From: Streptomyces longispororuber
GTDB taxonomy: Bacteria > Actinomycetota > Actinomycetes > Streptomycetales > Streptomycetaceae
Assembly: GCF_014656095.1 (NCBI RefSeq)
Contig: NZ_BNBT01000029.1
Location: forward strand, 1 to 64,000
Reading direction: 5' to 3'
DNA: 64,000 nt
Shown here: positions 34,827 to 43,444 of the stretch, piece by piece
Layout: the number at the start of each line of letters is the position of its first letter
How positions within the stretch are numbered: the first letter of the stretch is position 1
Position numbers and translations under genes: made by a program
Notes under the pieces: generated by a model
Database searches by the model: none
Told to the model about the DNA's origin: nothing
What the model saw: the letters and a program-made list of their open reading frames with translations, nothing else

Positions 34827-36332
34827 ATGTCCCAAAGCCCCGCCACCCTGCCGCCGGTGCTGCTGCACTCAGACGCGGAGCTCGCGCGGGACGCGCTCGC
34901 CACGCCCCTGCTCAGCCGCGCGGTGCGGCTCGCCCGCTGGGCCGGGCCGGGGACGCGGGTGGGCGCGGGCGGCGAACTCGTCGACGAGCAGCTCCCCGCG
35001 GCGGCGGCCGAGCTCGGGCTCGTCGACGGCGAGGACGGCCTGGAGCCCGGGGACGCGGCGGCGTACGCGAGCGAGGCCTGGCGGGTCGCCGTCGACACGG
35101 GCCTCGTCGAGGTGGCGGACCCCGACGACGCGGCGGACGGCGCGGAGGAAGGTGGGGAGGAGGGCACCGTCACCACCGGTGAGGAGCTCGCGCTCATCAC
35201 CTCCGGCGCCCCGCAGGACGTCCTCGGCATCTGGCTCGGCGCCCTGGACGCCGTCTTCGCCGACGCGACGGTGCCCGACCTGGACGACCTCGTCGACGCC
35301 CTCCAGGAGGGCGGCGAGATCGACTTCGCCGAGCTCGGCTGGGACCCGCAGGCCGAGGCGGAGTTCCTGGAGGGCGTCCTCGGCAACCTGTACCTGCTGA
35401 CCGTCGGCGAGGGCGCGCCCGACGACGGCGCGGTGCCGCTGCCCGCGCTCGCCGCGTCCATGATCGTGCCGGACGACATGGGCGAGCCCACCGACGACAT
35501 CCTGGAGCAGGTCTCCGACGCGATGATGCGGCTCGACGACCAGTTCCGGATGCTGGAGCCCATCGGGCTCGTCGCGTACCAGCCCGTCGACGAGGCGCTG
35601 ATGGCGGACATCGACGAGACCGCCGATGCCGCTGCCGGCGCGGAGTCCGAGTCGCCGGTCGACGACGAGGACGTCACGCGGTACGGCATGGTCAGGCTGA
35701 CGCCGCTCGGGCTGTACGGGGTACGGGCGCGGATGCTGGAGGCCGGGGTGGACGCGCCCGCCGTCGGCGACCTCGCGGACAAGGGCGCCGATACGCTGCT
35801 CGACGCCACCGGGGCGTTCCCGCGGGCCGCCGCGCAGGCCGAGATCGAGGGGTGGCTGGCGCGGCGCGAACCGCTGGAGGCCGCGCGGGAGTTGCTGTCC
35901 GCCGCCCGTGGCGGGGACGAGGGCGCGCCGCTGCGGCGGCTGCGCTGTCAGCAGGCTCTTTCGCTGGTCGGCGTCAGCGCGGAGCCCGCGCTGCGGGAGG
36001 TCCTCGACGACGCCGAGCTGGGCGGCCTCGCCCGGGTCTGGCTGGCCGAGCACGGGGCCACGGACGTGCCCGCGCCCTCCGAGGGCATGGTCTTCTGGCT
36101 GACCATCGACACGCTCGCCGCGCAGCTCGCCGCCGAGGGCAACTCCGAGGAGCTGCGGGCGCTGGTCGAGGGGCTCGCCGCCCAGCACAGCGGGTTCTTC
36201 GCCGCGGCGTGGCGGGTCGGGCACCCCGCGACGGCGGAGGTCCTGGAGGCGATGGGGCGGCTGCACTCCGACAAGAGGGTGGCGAAGGAGGCCCGTAAGG
36301 CGGCCTTCAAGGCGCGCTCGCAGCAGCCCTGA
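34827..36332 (+). CDS. conserved acidic hypothetical protein with HEAT-like C-terminus
   Basis: 501 residues, strongly acidic, no signal peptide or membrane segment. Residues ~1-220 contain SDAELARDALATPLLSRAVRLARWAGPG and a possible winged-helix-like segment. An acidic linker near residue 270-290 (ETADAAAGAESESPVDDED) is followed by VTRYGMVRLTPLGLYGVRARML. The C-terminal ~180 residues are helical repeats (AAARELLSAARGGDEGAPLRRLRCQQAL..., VWLAEHG) reminiscent of HEAT/ARM. Conserved-looking in Streptomyces, function not recognised. AGGAG lies before the ATG. Confidence 0.85.
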   Translation: MSQSPATLPPVLLHSDAELARDALATPLLSRAVRLARWAGPGTRVGAGGELVDEQLPAAAAELGLVDGEDGLEPGDAAAYASEAWRVAVDTGLVEVADPDDAADGAEEGGEEGTVTTGEELALITSGAPQDVLGIWLGALDAVFADATVPDLDDLVDALQEGGEIDFAELGWDPQAEAEFLEGVLGNLYLLTVGEGAPDDGAVPLPALAASMIVPDDMGEPTDDILEQVSDAMMRLDDQFRMLEPIGLVAYQPVDEALMADIDETADAAAGAESESPVDDEDVTRYGMVRLTPLGLYGVRARMLEAGVDAPAVGDLADKGADTLLDATGAFPRAAAQAEIEGWLARREPLEAARELLSAARGGDEGAPLRRLRCQQALSLVGVSAEPALREVLDDAELGGLARVWLAEHGATDVPAPSEGMVFWLTIDTLAAQLAAEGNSEELRALVEGLAAQHSGFFAAAWRVGHPATAEVLEAMGRLHSDKRVAKEARKAAFKARSQQP

Positions 36333-36380
36333 GGCCCCCCGAGGCGGGCCGAACCACTCGGGCCCTGGCCGACCCGCCCG

Positions 36381-36699
36381 CTCAGGCCGGCCCCCCGCCG
36401 GCCTGGCCCGAACCACTCAGGCTGGTCCCTCGCTGGCCTGGCCCGAACCACTCAGGCTGGTCCCTCGCTGGCCTGGGCTGTACCGCTCAGGGCGGGCCGC
36501 CGTCGGTGTGGGCTGTGCCGCTCAGGGCGGTCCGCCGTCGGTGTGGGCTGTGCCGCTCAGGGCGCTCCCCGCTGGCCTGGCCTGTATCGCTCAGGGCGGG
36601 CCCCTGCTGGCCTGGCCTGTGCTGCTCAGGCCGGTTCACCGTCGGTCTGGCCCGTACCCCTCAGGCCGGGCCGCCGCTGGCCCGGCCTCGGCCTTACCG
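36381..36699. repeat. 35-bp minisatellite, nine tandem copies
   Basis: Units begin CTCAGG at 36381, 36416, 36451, 36486, 36521, 36556, 36590, 36625 and 36660, a period of 35 bp with one 34-bp and one longer last copy. Each unit reads CTCAGG, C/T-G-G-rich, TGGCCTGGCC, ending GAACCA or GTACCG. 35 is not a multiple of three, so no reading frame repeats and all plus frames stay open by GC content alone. This argues for non-coding DNA. Confidence 0.9.
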
Positions 36700-36840
36700 C
36701 TCACCTGGTCTCCTGGCCCGTGCCGGGACCCTCGGCCTCACCGCGTGCCCGGGGCATCCGCCCCCGGCCCCGCCGTCCGCCTGGGGCATCCGCCTGTGGC
36801 GGGCGTTCGCCGGTTCCGGGTGTCTCGGGCTCCGGGGCCA

Positions 36841-38010
36841 TTCGCGGGGGCAGGGCTACCGCCGGGGGCCCGTGGTCGGGGTGGGCCTGTCACTGGGGTG
36901 GGTTCGTCACCGGGGTGTTCCCACCCACCCACCTACCCCCTACCTGCTGGGATGGGGCAACCGCTGGGGCGGGCCCACCGCCCCGGGGCGTCCTAACGCT
37001 GGGGCGGGGCTACCGCCCGGGTGGCCCCACCTGCCCCGCTGCCATCACCAGGACAGGCCCGCCTCTGGCTTGGGCCCGTCTCGGGGGTGGGTTCGTCACC
37101 GGGGCGTTCCCACCCACCCGCCCCTGCTCGTCGGAGCCACCTGCCCGTTCCGGCATCTGCCCGCCCTGCCGGGCCTTGGGCTCTGGGCCCCACCATCGGG
37201 GCGGGTGTATTGCCGGGGTGGGGCCTACTGCCGGGGTGGGTGTACCTCGGGCGGTCCCACGACCGGGGCTGGTGTACCTCGGGGTGGGTGTGCGCCTGGG
37301 CGGTCCCACGACTGGGGTGGTCCTATCCACCGCCCTCACCTCTGGGGCGGGTCCACTGTTGGGGTCGGGCGTACTGCAGCGGGCCTACCACCGGGGCGGA
37401 TCCCATGCCTGCCCGCGCCACTGCGGCGGGCCTGTCGTCGGGGTGGGTCTACCGCGAGGGTGGGTGTACCCCTGGGCGGTCCCACGACCGGGGTGGTCCC
37501 ACACGCCGCCCCCGCGCCGGTGGAGGGCCTACTGCCGGGGCGGGTGTAACTCCGGGCGGGCCTATCGCTGGGGTGGGTGTGTCCCCGGGCGGTCCACGAC
37601 TGGGGTTGTTTCACCCGTTGCCCCCACCGCCCGGGCGGCTCTACCGCCAGGTGGGTGTACCTCGGGGCGGTCCATGACTGGGGTGGTCCACCCACCCGCC
37701 TGGCCCCGCCGCTTGGGCGGGGCTACCCAGAGGTCGACGTACCCCGTGGCGGTCCTAACACCGGGGCGTTCCATCTGCCTGCCTGTACTACTGGGGCGGG
37801 CCTATCGTCGGGGTGGGCCTACCGCTGAGGTAGGTGTGTCCCCGGGCGGTCCACGACTTGGGTGGTCCCACCCGCTGCCCCCGCCGCCCGGGCAGGTCTA
37901 CCTCCGGGGTGGACGTACCCAGGGCGGTTCACGACCGGGGTGGTCCCCCGCCTGAACTCACCGCCGGAGCCGGGCTACCGCCGGGGTGGTCCCACCCGCC
38001 TGCCCCACTG
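36841..38010. repeat. degenerate ~79-bp tandem repeat array
   Basis: From about 37566 to 37980 five units of 77-82 bp (usually 79) follow one another, one pair separated by an extra 17-bp block. Each unit has three blocks. The first is CTACCGCCGGGGTGGGTGTAC. The second is a GGGCGGTCCACGACTGGGGTGGTCC-type block. The third is a C-rich block ending GGGCGGGCCTAC. More decayed copies reach back to about 36850. G runs are concentrated on the plus strand (GGGGTGGG about every 20-40 bp). Long open frames here reflect base composition. Confidence 0.85.
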
Positions 38011-38119
38011 GCGAGTGCAGGCGCACACTCACCCCCGGCGTGCAGCAGTGGCGCAGCCGACGAACCCAACCACGCGTCCGTCGCCGGGCCGGGGCAGCCC
38101 CAGGTCAACCACCGTGGGT

Positions 38120-38515
38120 GGAGGGGAGGTCCCGCCGCGACAGCGGCGATGACAGTCGACGAACCATGTGAGGGCCACCGGGCCGGGGCTGCGCGGGGAA
38201 ACTGCCTTGTAAGGGTGGGGGCTTCCGCCGCGGTAGCGGTGGCGCCTGATCGCCCACGTGTGAGCCGCTAGGTCGGGGCCGGGCCGGGTCCCCGGGCCGT
38301 ACGGGTGGGCGGGTGGGAGGTCCCGCCGCGGTAGCGGGGGCGCGCCCGCCCACTCGCCTGCGAGCCGCCAGGCCGCGCCCGGACCGGGTCACCGCGCCGC
38401 ACGGGCGGGTGGGCGGGTAAGGGACCGGCCTCCCCGAGCAGGGCCCCCGCGCCGCACGGGTGGGCGGGTGGGAGACCAGGCCCCCGGGGCGGCCCCGCCC
38501 CGCTCACCAGAGCCC
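38120..38515. repeat. ~99-bp tandem repeat array
   Basis: Units contain CCGCCGCGGTAGCGG (e.g. 38223 and 38321, 98 bp apart), GAGCCGCCAGG, and GCCGTACGGGTGGGCGGGTGGG (38297, ~38396, and a shortened copy at ~38452). Two near-full units plus partial ones. It is different in sequence from the two arrays before it. Confidence 0.75.
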
Positions 38516-38538
38516 CGCACCCCCAGCCGGCCCGAGGC

Positions 38539-38991
38539 CTAGCACTCGTACCGCGTAGTGTGCCGGAACGAGGACGTGGCGCCCTCGAACCCGTACGTCC
38601 CGCGGTACGCGGGCGGGTTCTGGTACTGCCCGACGATCGTGATCGTCGAGGCGCACGACCCCTGCCCCGCCCGCTTCGCGTCGAGGCGGAGGGTGTCACC
38701 GATGTGGCCGCCGGTGATGTCCCAGGGCGCGCCGCAGATGCCGGAGGTGATGCGCCCGCCGATGACGACGTGCGGGTAGGTGTTGGGGTTGTACGACACC
38801 TCCATGGCGAAGGTGACCTGGCCGTTGTGGAGCGTGAGCTTGCACTCCGTGGCGACGGCCTGGGACGAGACGTCCTGCTGGGCGGGCGCGGCGAACGCCT
38901 CGTCGCGCGTCTTGACCTCGGCGCCCTGGGGGTTGAAGAAGTGGTGCTCCGCGCGCGAGCCGGACTTCTGCTTGCGTGTGTGCGTGGTCAT
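38539..38991 (-). CDS. hypothetical protein with four cysteines, protease cluster
   Basis: 150 residues, beginning MTTHTRKQKSGSRAEHHFFNPQG. The C-terminal ~100 residues look like a beta-sandwich (LTLHNGQVTFAMEVSYNPNTYPHVVIGGRITSGICGAPWDITGG) with four Cys, the last being the final residue (TRYEC). No signal peptide is seen. It lies 25 bp after the serine protease gene on the same strand and is probably cotranscribed, so it could be a substrate or partner. No family is recognised. Confidence 0.75.
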   Translation of the reverse strand: MTTHTRKQKSGSRAEHHFFNPQGAEVKTRDEAFAAPAQQDVSSQAVATECKLTLHNGQVTFAMEVSYNPNTYPHVVIGGRITSGICGAPWDITGGHIGDTLRLDAKRAGQGSCASTITIVGQYQNPPAYRGTYGFEGATSSFRHTTRYEC

Positions 38992-39016
38992 GGGGTGGGC
39001 CCTCCCTTCCCGGCCG

Positions 39017-40180
39017 TCAGGCCAACTGCTCCGCTACCTCGACGCGCAGCAGCGCGCGGACGTTCTCGATGTGGTTGATGACGGTCACCGTCGACGACCC
39101 GGCGAAGAGCAGCCCGAGCGCGACGTTGTCGAAGGAGGTCACCAGGGACCCGGAGTCGCCGCCCGCGGAGATGTTCGTGGTGAGGATCTGGTCCTTGAAC
39201 CGGGCGGTGCCGGCCGTGCCGTAGTTGACGTCGATGGTCGCGTCGACGGAGATGATCCGGCCGAAGCTGATGTTGGTGGTGCGGCCGGACTTCTTCACCC
39301 GGTCGCCCACGGCCACGTTGGTCTTGCGCCGCCAGGCGCGCGGCGCCCCGCTGAAGTACTGCTCGCGCGTGGCGTCCTGGAACTCCACGGCGCCGAGGGC
39401 CGCGTCGACCACGTTGTTGTGCCGGTCGAGCGGGATCTGCGGGGCGAACTGGATGGTGACGAAGCGCTCCAGCGTCGCGATACGGTCGGCGGGATCCTGG
39501 CCGCCGTCGAAGACGCCGGGCTGCACGATGGGGCTGCCGAGCTGTGCCCGGTTGGAGTCGGCGAGCACGTGGTTGTTGGACAGGATGAAGAACTTCGCGG
39601 GTACGCCGAGGCCCGCCGCGGGCGGGTCGACGGAGGCGCCGGGCAGGAAGTCGTACACGACGCTGCCGAGGGTGCCCGCGGTCACGCGGACGTTGCCGAC
39701 GGAGAAGCCCGAGGGGCACGGCCGCATCCGCCGCTTGAGCAACTGCGGCTCGAACGCGCCGAGGCCGCCGGGCTCCTCCAGGCGCCCGGTGCCGATACCG
39801 ATGCCGGCGAGCTGGTCGCCGGCCACGCCGTCGGTGTCGTAGGCGAGCTGCCCGCGCTCGTCGGCCCGTACGGCGGTGCGCTGCCGGCGCTGGGCGGCGA
39901 CGTGGCCGACGGCGACGATGTCCGTGGGCGTGCCGTCGTCCATCTGCCGGGGGATCACGTCCCGTTCGGGCAGCAGCGACTCGGGCACCTTCTGGGTCAC
40001 GAAGACCAGGACGGCCGGCTCGCCGGTGGGCTGCCCGTCGGTCCACTTCACGCCGTGCCCGAAGCCGACGACGTTCGCGAGCGGCTCCTCGCGGCGCAGG
40101 AAGTCGCCGAGCGCCTGCTGTCGGGAGCTGTCACTGAGCGTGCCGCCGGTGGGTCCTCGCATCCATTCGGACTGGCTCAC
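39017..40180 (-). CDS. trypsin-like serine protease with N-terminal NVxGxG domain
   Basis: 387 residues, no signal peptide. Residues ~25-100 form a small domain (LANVVGFGHGVKW, AVLVFVTQKVP, DVIPRQMDDGTPTDIVAVG). The protease domain follows, with the catalytic His in LSNNHVLAD (about residue 195), Asp in NNVVDAALGAVE (about 250) and Ser in ISAGGDSGSLV (about 340). The order and spacing suit a chymotrypsin-fold S1/Nal1-like protease acting in the cytoplasm. GTG 40180 is chosen, with AGAGG upstream. It sits between a stand-alone copy of its own N-terminal domain and the four-Cys hypothetical gene. Confidence 0.88.
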   Translation of the reverse strand: MSQSEWMRGPTGGTLSDSSRQQALGDFLRREEPLANVVGFGHGVKWTDGQPTGEPAVLVFVTQKVPESLLPERDVIPRQMDDGTPTDIVAVGHVAAQRRQRTAVRADERGQLAYDTDGVAGDQLAGIGIGTGRLEEPGGLGAFEPQLLKRRMRPCPSGFSVGNVRVTAGTLGSVVYDFLPGASVDPPAAGLGVPAKFFILSNNHVLADSNRAQLGSPIVQPGVFDGGQDPADRIATLERFVTIQFAPQIPLDRHNNVVDAALGAVEFQDATREQYFSGAPRAWRRKTNVAVGDRVKKSGRTTNISFGRIISVDATIDVNYGTAGTARFKDQILTTNISAGGDSGSLVTSFDNVALGLLFAGSSTVTVINHIENVRALLRVEVAEQLA

Positions 40181-40232
40181 GCCAGACCACCTCTTCCCCT
40201 GGTGTAGCGGGTCCGGGGCCCGGAGCGCGCCG

Positions 40233-40469
40233 TCAGGGGCCGCCCTGCGCGCCGACGTCACCGACCGCCAGCACGCGTACGGGGATGCCTTCCAGCGTGT
40301 CCGGGACCACGTCTTCGTCCCGGAGCCGGTCGCGGGGCACACGGCGGGCGACGAAGACGACGATCACGTCCGCGCCCGAGTGCTCGTCCCTGCCGACGCC
40401 GACCCCGGTCACATTGGCCAGCCTCATCAGCCGGTCCTCGTGCAGGTGGCGTGCCTGGCGTGCGTCCAC
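40233..40469 (-). CDS. stand-alone paralogue of the protease N-terminal domain (78 aa)
   Basis: 78 residues: LANVTGVGVGRDEHSGADVIVVFVARRVPRDRL...DVVPDTLEGIPVRVLAVGDVGAQ. It aligns along nearly its whole length with residues ~25-100 of the protease encoded 52 bp downstream. The start is GTG 40469, with GGGAGG about 11 nt before it. An inner ATG at 40427 (MRLANVTG) is possible. It probably belongs to the same operon. A free copy of a protease prodomain-like module suggests an inhibitor, chaperone or targeting partner, which is inference. Confidence 0.8.
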   Translation of the reverse strand: MDARQARHLHEDRLMRLANVTGVGVGRDEHSGADVIVVFVARRVPRDRLRDEDVVPDTLEGIPVRVLAVGDVGAQGGP

Positions 40470-40707
40470 TCCGGCTCACCTCCCGCGTGGGTGGTGCAGG
40501 TAGGGAGGTGTCTATTGCCGGGCCCGGCGACGGTCAAGGCGGTCTGCGGTAAATCATGGCTTTGGCGCCGGTCCGCGCCTGTTGACCTTGTTTACGAAGC
40601 TCCTTCCGACCAGTTACGTGCCCGTCATCTTCGTACACCTGAACGTCGTACGCGCGCTCCCGTGCGGAGGGCTCACGTCCGCGCGCGTCCGCGCTCATCC
40701 GGAGGGC

Positions 40708-41475
40708 TCACGTCCGCAGGTACGAGGCCCCGTTGAGGTCCAGGACCGCGCCGGACGCCCACTCCGCCCGCGGCGAGGCCAGCCACAGGACGGCCTCCGC
40801 GATCTCCGCCGCCGTGCCCGCGCGCCCGAACGGGCTCTGCGCGCGGATCGCCGCGCCCTCCGCGCCGTTCAGCCGGTGCGCGACCCGCTCCGTCTCGAAG
40901 AAGCCCGGCGCGACCGACGCCACCGCGATGCCGTGCGGGGCGAGCGCCACCGCGAGGGACTGGCCGAGCGCGTGCACCGCCGCCTTCGTCGCGCCGTACG
41001 CCGGGTGGTCGGGCTCGCCCCGGAAGGCGCCGCGGGAGCCGATGTTGACGATCCGTCCGGGCGTGCCCTGGTCGATCATGCGGTGCGCGGCGAGGTGGCT
41101 GAGGTGCGCCGTGGCGAGCAGGTTGACGGCCGTGTGCCGCTGCCACAGCACGGCCCACTCCTCGTACGAGGTGGTCACGGGCGGGTGCGGCAGGTTCACG
41201 GCGGCGTTGTTGACCAGTACGTCGAGGCCGCCGAGCGCCTCCGCGGCCCGGTCCGCGACGTCCTTGGCCCCGGCGGGGTCCGACAGGTCGCCGCCGACCA
41301 GCGCGTGCCCCTCCCCGGCCAGCGCGCCGAGCGTCTCCCGCGCCTCCTCCGCTCGCGTGCCGAAGTGCACCGCCACCCGGTCGCCGTTGTCCGCGAAGGC
41401 CCGGGCCAGGGCCCGGCCGAGCCCTCGTGAGGCGCCAGTGACCAGAACGCGGCGGCCGGTGTCCGGCAGAGTCAT
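40708..41475 (-). CDS. short-chain dehydrogenase/reductase (SDR)
   Basis: 255 residues, classical SDR. Cofactor motif TGASRGLG (about residue 12), NNAAV (NNAG equivalent), catalytic Ser in IVNIGSRGAF, and YGATK (YxxxK). The ASVAPGFFETERV region follows. NADP preference is likely from the Arg after the glycine motif. Substrate not deducible. AGGAG lies 7 nt before ATG 41475. An upstream start at 41520 has less support. Confidence 0.92.
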   Translation of the reverse strand: MTLPDTGRRVLVTGASRGLGRALARAFADNGDRVAVHFGTRAEEARETLGALAGEGHALVGGDLSDPAGAKDVADRAAEALGGLDVLVNNAAVNLPHPPVTTSYEEWAVLWQRHTAVNLLATAHLSHLAAHRMIDQGTPGRIVNIGSRGAFRGEPDHPAYGATKAAVHALGQSLAVALAPHGIAVASVAPGFFETERVAHRLNGAEGAAIRAQSPFGRAGTAAEIAEAVLWLASPRAEWASGAVLDLNGASYLRT

Positions 41476-41530
41476 GGGGTTCTCCTGACGCGGGAAACGA
41501 GGACGACCAACGGAAAGCACAGTTGCCGGC

Positions 41531-41675
41531 GGTTGTCAGCGGTTGTCAGCGGTTGTCAGCGGTTGTCAGTGGCTGTCAGCGGCTGTCGGTCGGAACCGCT
41601 GCGGAAACCGCTGCCGGAACCGCTGCCGGAACCACTGCCGGAACCGCCGTCGGAACCCCCCGTCGGAACGAGGTG
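41531..41675. repeat. 10-bp and 12-bp tandem repeats upstream of the PhoX gene
   Basis: Six decamers GGTTGTCAGC (last three with single or double changes) run 41531-41590. About six 12-13-bp units CGGAACCGCTGC follow to about 41670. The decamers are phased at one helical turn. They lie between the divergent SDR and PhoX genes, before the PHO-like box. Confidence 0.85.
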
Positions 41676-41706
41676 CTCCGGAAGCCGCCCGCCGAAGTCG
41701 GACGGC

Positions 41707-41728
41707 GTTCAACCGCCGTTTATACGTG
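41707..41728 (+). promoter_or_regulatory. candidate PHO box before the PhoX-type phosphatase
   Basis: Two adjacent 11-bp units, GTTCAACCGCC (41707-41717) and GTTTATACGTG (41718-41728), match 9 and 8 of 11 positions of the Streptomyces PhoP direct-repeat unit G(G/T)TCAYYYR(G/C)G. They are 141 bp before the start codon, a usual PhoP position, and in front of a phosphatase gene. Confidence 0.6.
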
Positions 41729-41868
41729 AGCGGAAATCTGTCGCCGACACCAGGTCCGGCCGTACGCGCCCCGCGCACGGCCCGTCCGTCCACGTGGCCC
41801 CGCCGCGCTCGACCGCGGTCCTCCGCCCGAGCGCCCCCGTCCGCTCCCGCACGCCCCGAGGAGAAACC

Positions 41869-43329
41869 ATGTCGTCGCTCACCCGCAGGGACTTCGCCAG
41901 ACGGTCCGCGCTCACCGGCGCGGGGGTCGCCCTGGCCGGCAGCGTCGGCGCGCTCGCCACCGCGCCCGGCGCGCTGGCCGCGCCGGACCTCGACGTGGAC
42001 GCGGTGGACGGCCACGGCCACGGCCACGGTCACGGCGGGCCCGGCTACGGCCCGCTCGTGCCCGACCCCAAGGGCCTGCTCGCGCTGCCCGCCGGGTTCT
42101 CGTACCGCGTCCTGACGCACAGCGGCCGGACCCGGCTCGAGTCGGGCGAGTTCACGCCGTCGAACCACGACGGCACCGCCGCGTTCGCGGGGCCGCGCGG
42201 CGTCACGCTGCTCGTCAACAACCACGAGCTGAGCGGCCCCCGCTCCAAGTGGAAGCACCCGGTACCGCTCACCGAGGGGCTGGTGTACGACCCGGCCGCG
42301 TCCGGTGGCTGCACGGTCGTGGAGCACCGGCGTGGCGGCGAGGTCGCGGAGTGGGTGGGCATCGCGGGTACCGCCACCAACTGCGCGGGCGGCTCCACCC
42401 CGTGGGGTACCTGGCTGACCTGCGAGGAGACCGAGGACAAGGCCGGCCAGAACGGCATGACCAAGGACCACGGCTACGTCTTCGAGGTCGACCCCCGCGA
42501 CCGGCGCGCCAACCGCGACCCCCAGCCCCTCAAGGCGCTCGGCCGCTACGCCCACGAGGCCGTCGTCGTCGACCCCAAGCGCGGCCACCTCTACCTCACC
42601 GAGGACGCCTCGGGGCCGAACGGCCTGTTCTACCGCTGGAGTCCGCCGCGAGGCTTCCGCCACGGCCGCGGGCAGCTCCGCACCCTCGCCGACGACGCGG
42701 GCGTCCTGCAGGCGCCCAAGTGCTTCGACTCCGGCGGCCGCTTCGTCGACGACCTGTCCCGCGCCACCCGGACCGGCACCGTGTACGGCGTCGACTGGGT
42801 GGACGTACCCGACCGCGACGCCCGCACCGTCCCCGTGCGCAAGCAGTTCACCACCGGCGAGGTCACCCGCGCCCGCAAGCTCGAAGGCATGTGGTGGGGC
42901 GACGGCGGCGCGTACATCGTGTCCTCGTACGCGCGGGAGGAGAGCCCCGGGGCGCAGCACGACGGGCAGGTGTGGTTCTACCACCCCGGCCGCCGCACGC
43001 TGACCCTGAAGGTGCTGCTCGGCGTCAACCCCGACCCCGGCAAGGACGGTGCCCTCGACGGCCCGGACAACATCACCGTCTCGCCGTACGGGGGCCTGAT
43101 CCTCGCCGAGGACGGCGACGGCATCCAGCACCTGTTCGGTGCCACCGAGCGCGGCCGCACGTACCCGATCGCCCGCAACGAACTCAACGCGGGCACGCCC
43201 GAGAAGCCGTCCTTCAGCGAGTTCGCGGGCGTCACCTTCTCGCCGGACGGCAAGACGCTGTACGCCAGCATCCAGTCGCCGGGCATCCTGTTCGCGATCA
43301 CCGGGCCGTGGCGGCGCCGGCACCCCTGA
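41869..43329 (+). CDS. PhoX-type (DUF839) Tat-exported alkaline phosphatase
   Basis: 486 residues. The Tat signal is SLTRRDFARRSALTGAGVALAG followed by an AxA-type site (GALAAPD). A His-rich GHGHGHGHGG stretch lies near residue 50. The propeller domain shows VNNHELSG, GGCTVVEH, AGTATNCAGGSTPWGTWLTCEET, GRYAHEAVVVDP, LYLTEDASGPNGLFYRW, EGMWWGDGGAYIV and GPDNITVSPYGGLILAEDG. These are PhoX metal-site motifs with the conserved Glu and Cys residues. It is Fe/Ca-dependent in characterised members. GAGGAG precedes ATG 41869. Likely PhoP-controlled through the upstream box. Confidence 0.93.
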   Translation: MSSLTRRDFARRSALTGAGVALAGSVGALATAPGALAAPDLDVDAVDGHGHGHGHGGPGYGPLVPDPKGLLALPAGFSYRVLTHSGRTRLESGEFTPSNHDGTAAFAGPRGVTLLVNNHELSGPRSKWKHPVPLTEGLVYDPAASGGCTVVEHRRGGEVAEWVGIAGTATNCAGGSTPWGTWLTCEETEDKAGQNGMTKDHGYVFEVDPRDRRANRDPQPLKALGRYAHEAVVVDPKRGHLYLTEDASGPNGLFYRWSPPRGFRHGRGQLRTLADDAGVLQAPKCFDSGGRFVDDLSRATRTGTVYGVDWVDVPDRDARTVPVRKQFTTGEVTRARKLEGMWWGDGGAYIVSSYAREESPGAQHDGQVWFYHPGRRTLTLKVLLGVNPDPGKDGALDGPDNITVSPYGGLILAEDGDGIQHLFGATERGRTYPIARNELNAGTPEKPSFSEFAGVTFSPDGKTLYASIQSPGILFAITGPWRRRHP

Positions 43330-43433
43330 CCGGGCCCGCGGGCGTGGGGGCCGCCGGACACGGGCGGGGCGCCGGACCGCGGCGCCCGGCCCGCTCGCCG
43401 AAAAAGCCGTGGCGTCCCGTGCGATCGCCCTCC

Positions 43434-43439
43434 TAAGGT
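43434..43439 (+). promoter_or_regulatory. candidate -10 element for the Y RNA
   Basis: TAAGGT fits the TANNNT -10 pattern and lies 6 nt before 43445-43446, the first bases of the terminal helix of the predicted RNA. No clear -35 hexamer is visible 17-18 bp upstream. Confidence 0.4.
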
Positions 43440-43444
43440 GAGGG

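Noticed and set aside
36506..37955. Long open frames of 347 and 470 codons on the plus strand in the repeat region
   Set aside because: Several plus frames are open at once, the underlying repeats (35 and ~79 bp) are not multiples of three, codon usage is not Streptomyces-like and no domain appears. They are composition artefacts.
36381..38515. CRISPR array
   Set aside because: Repeats are directly adjacent without unique spacers, and no cas genes are present.
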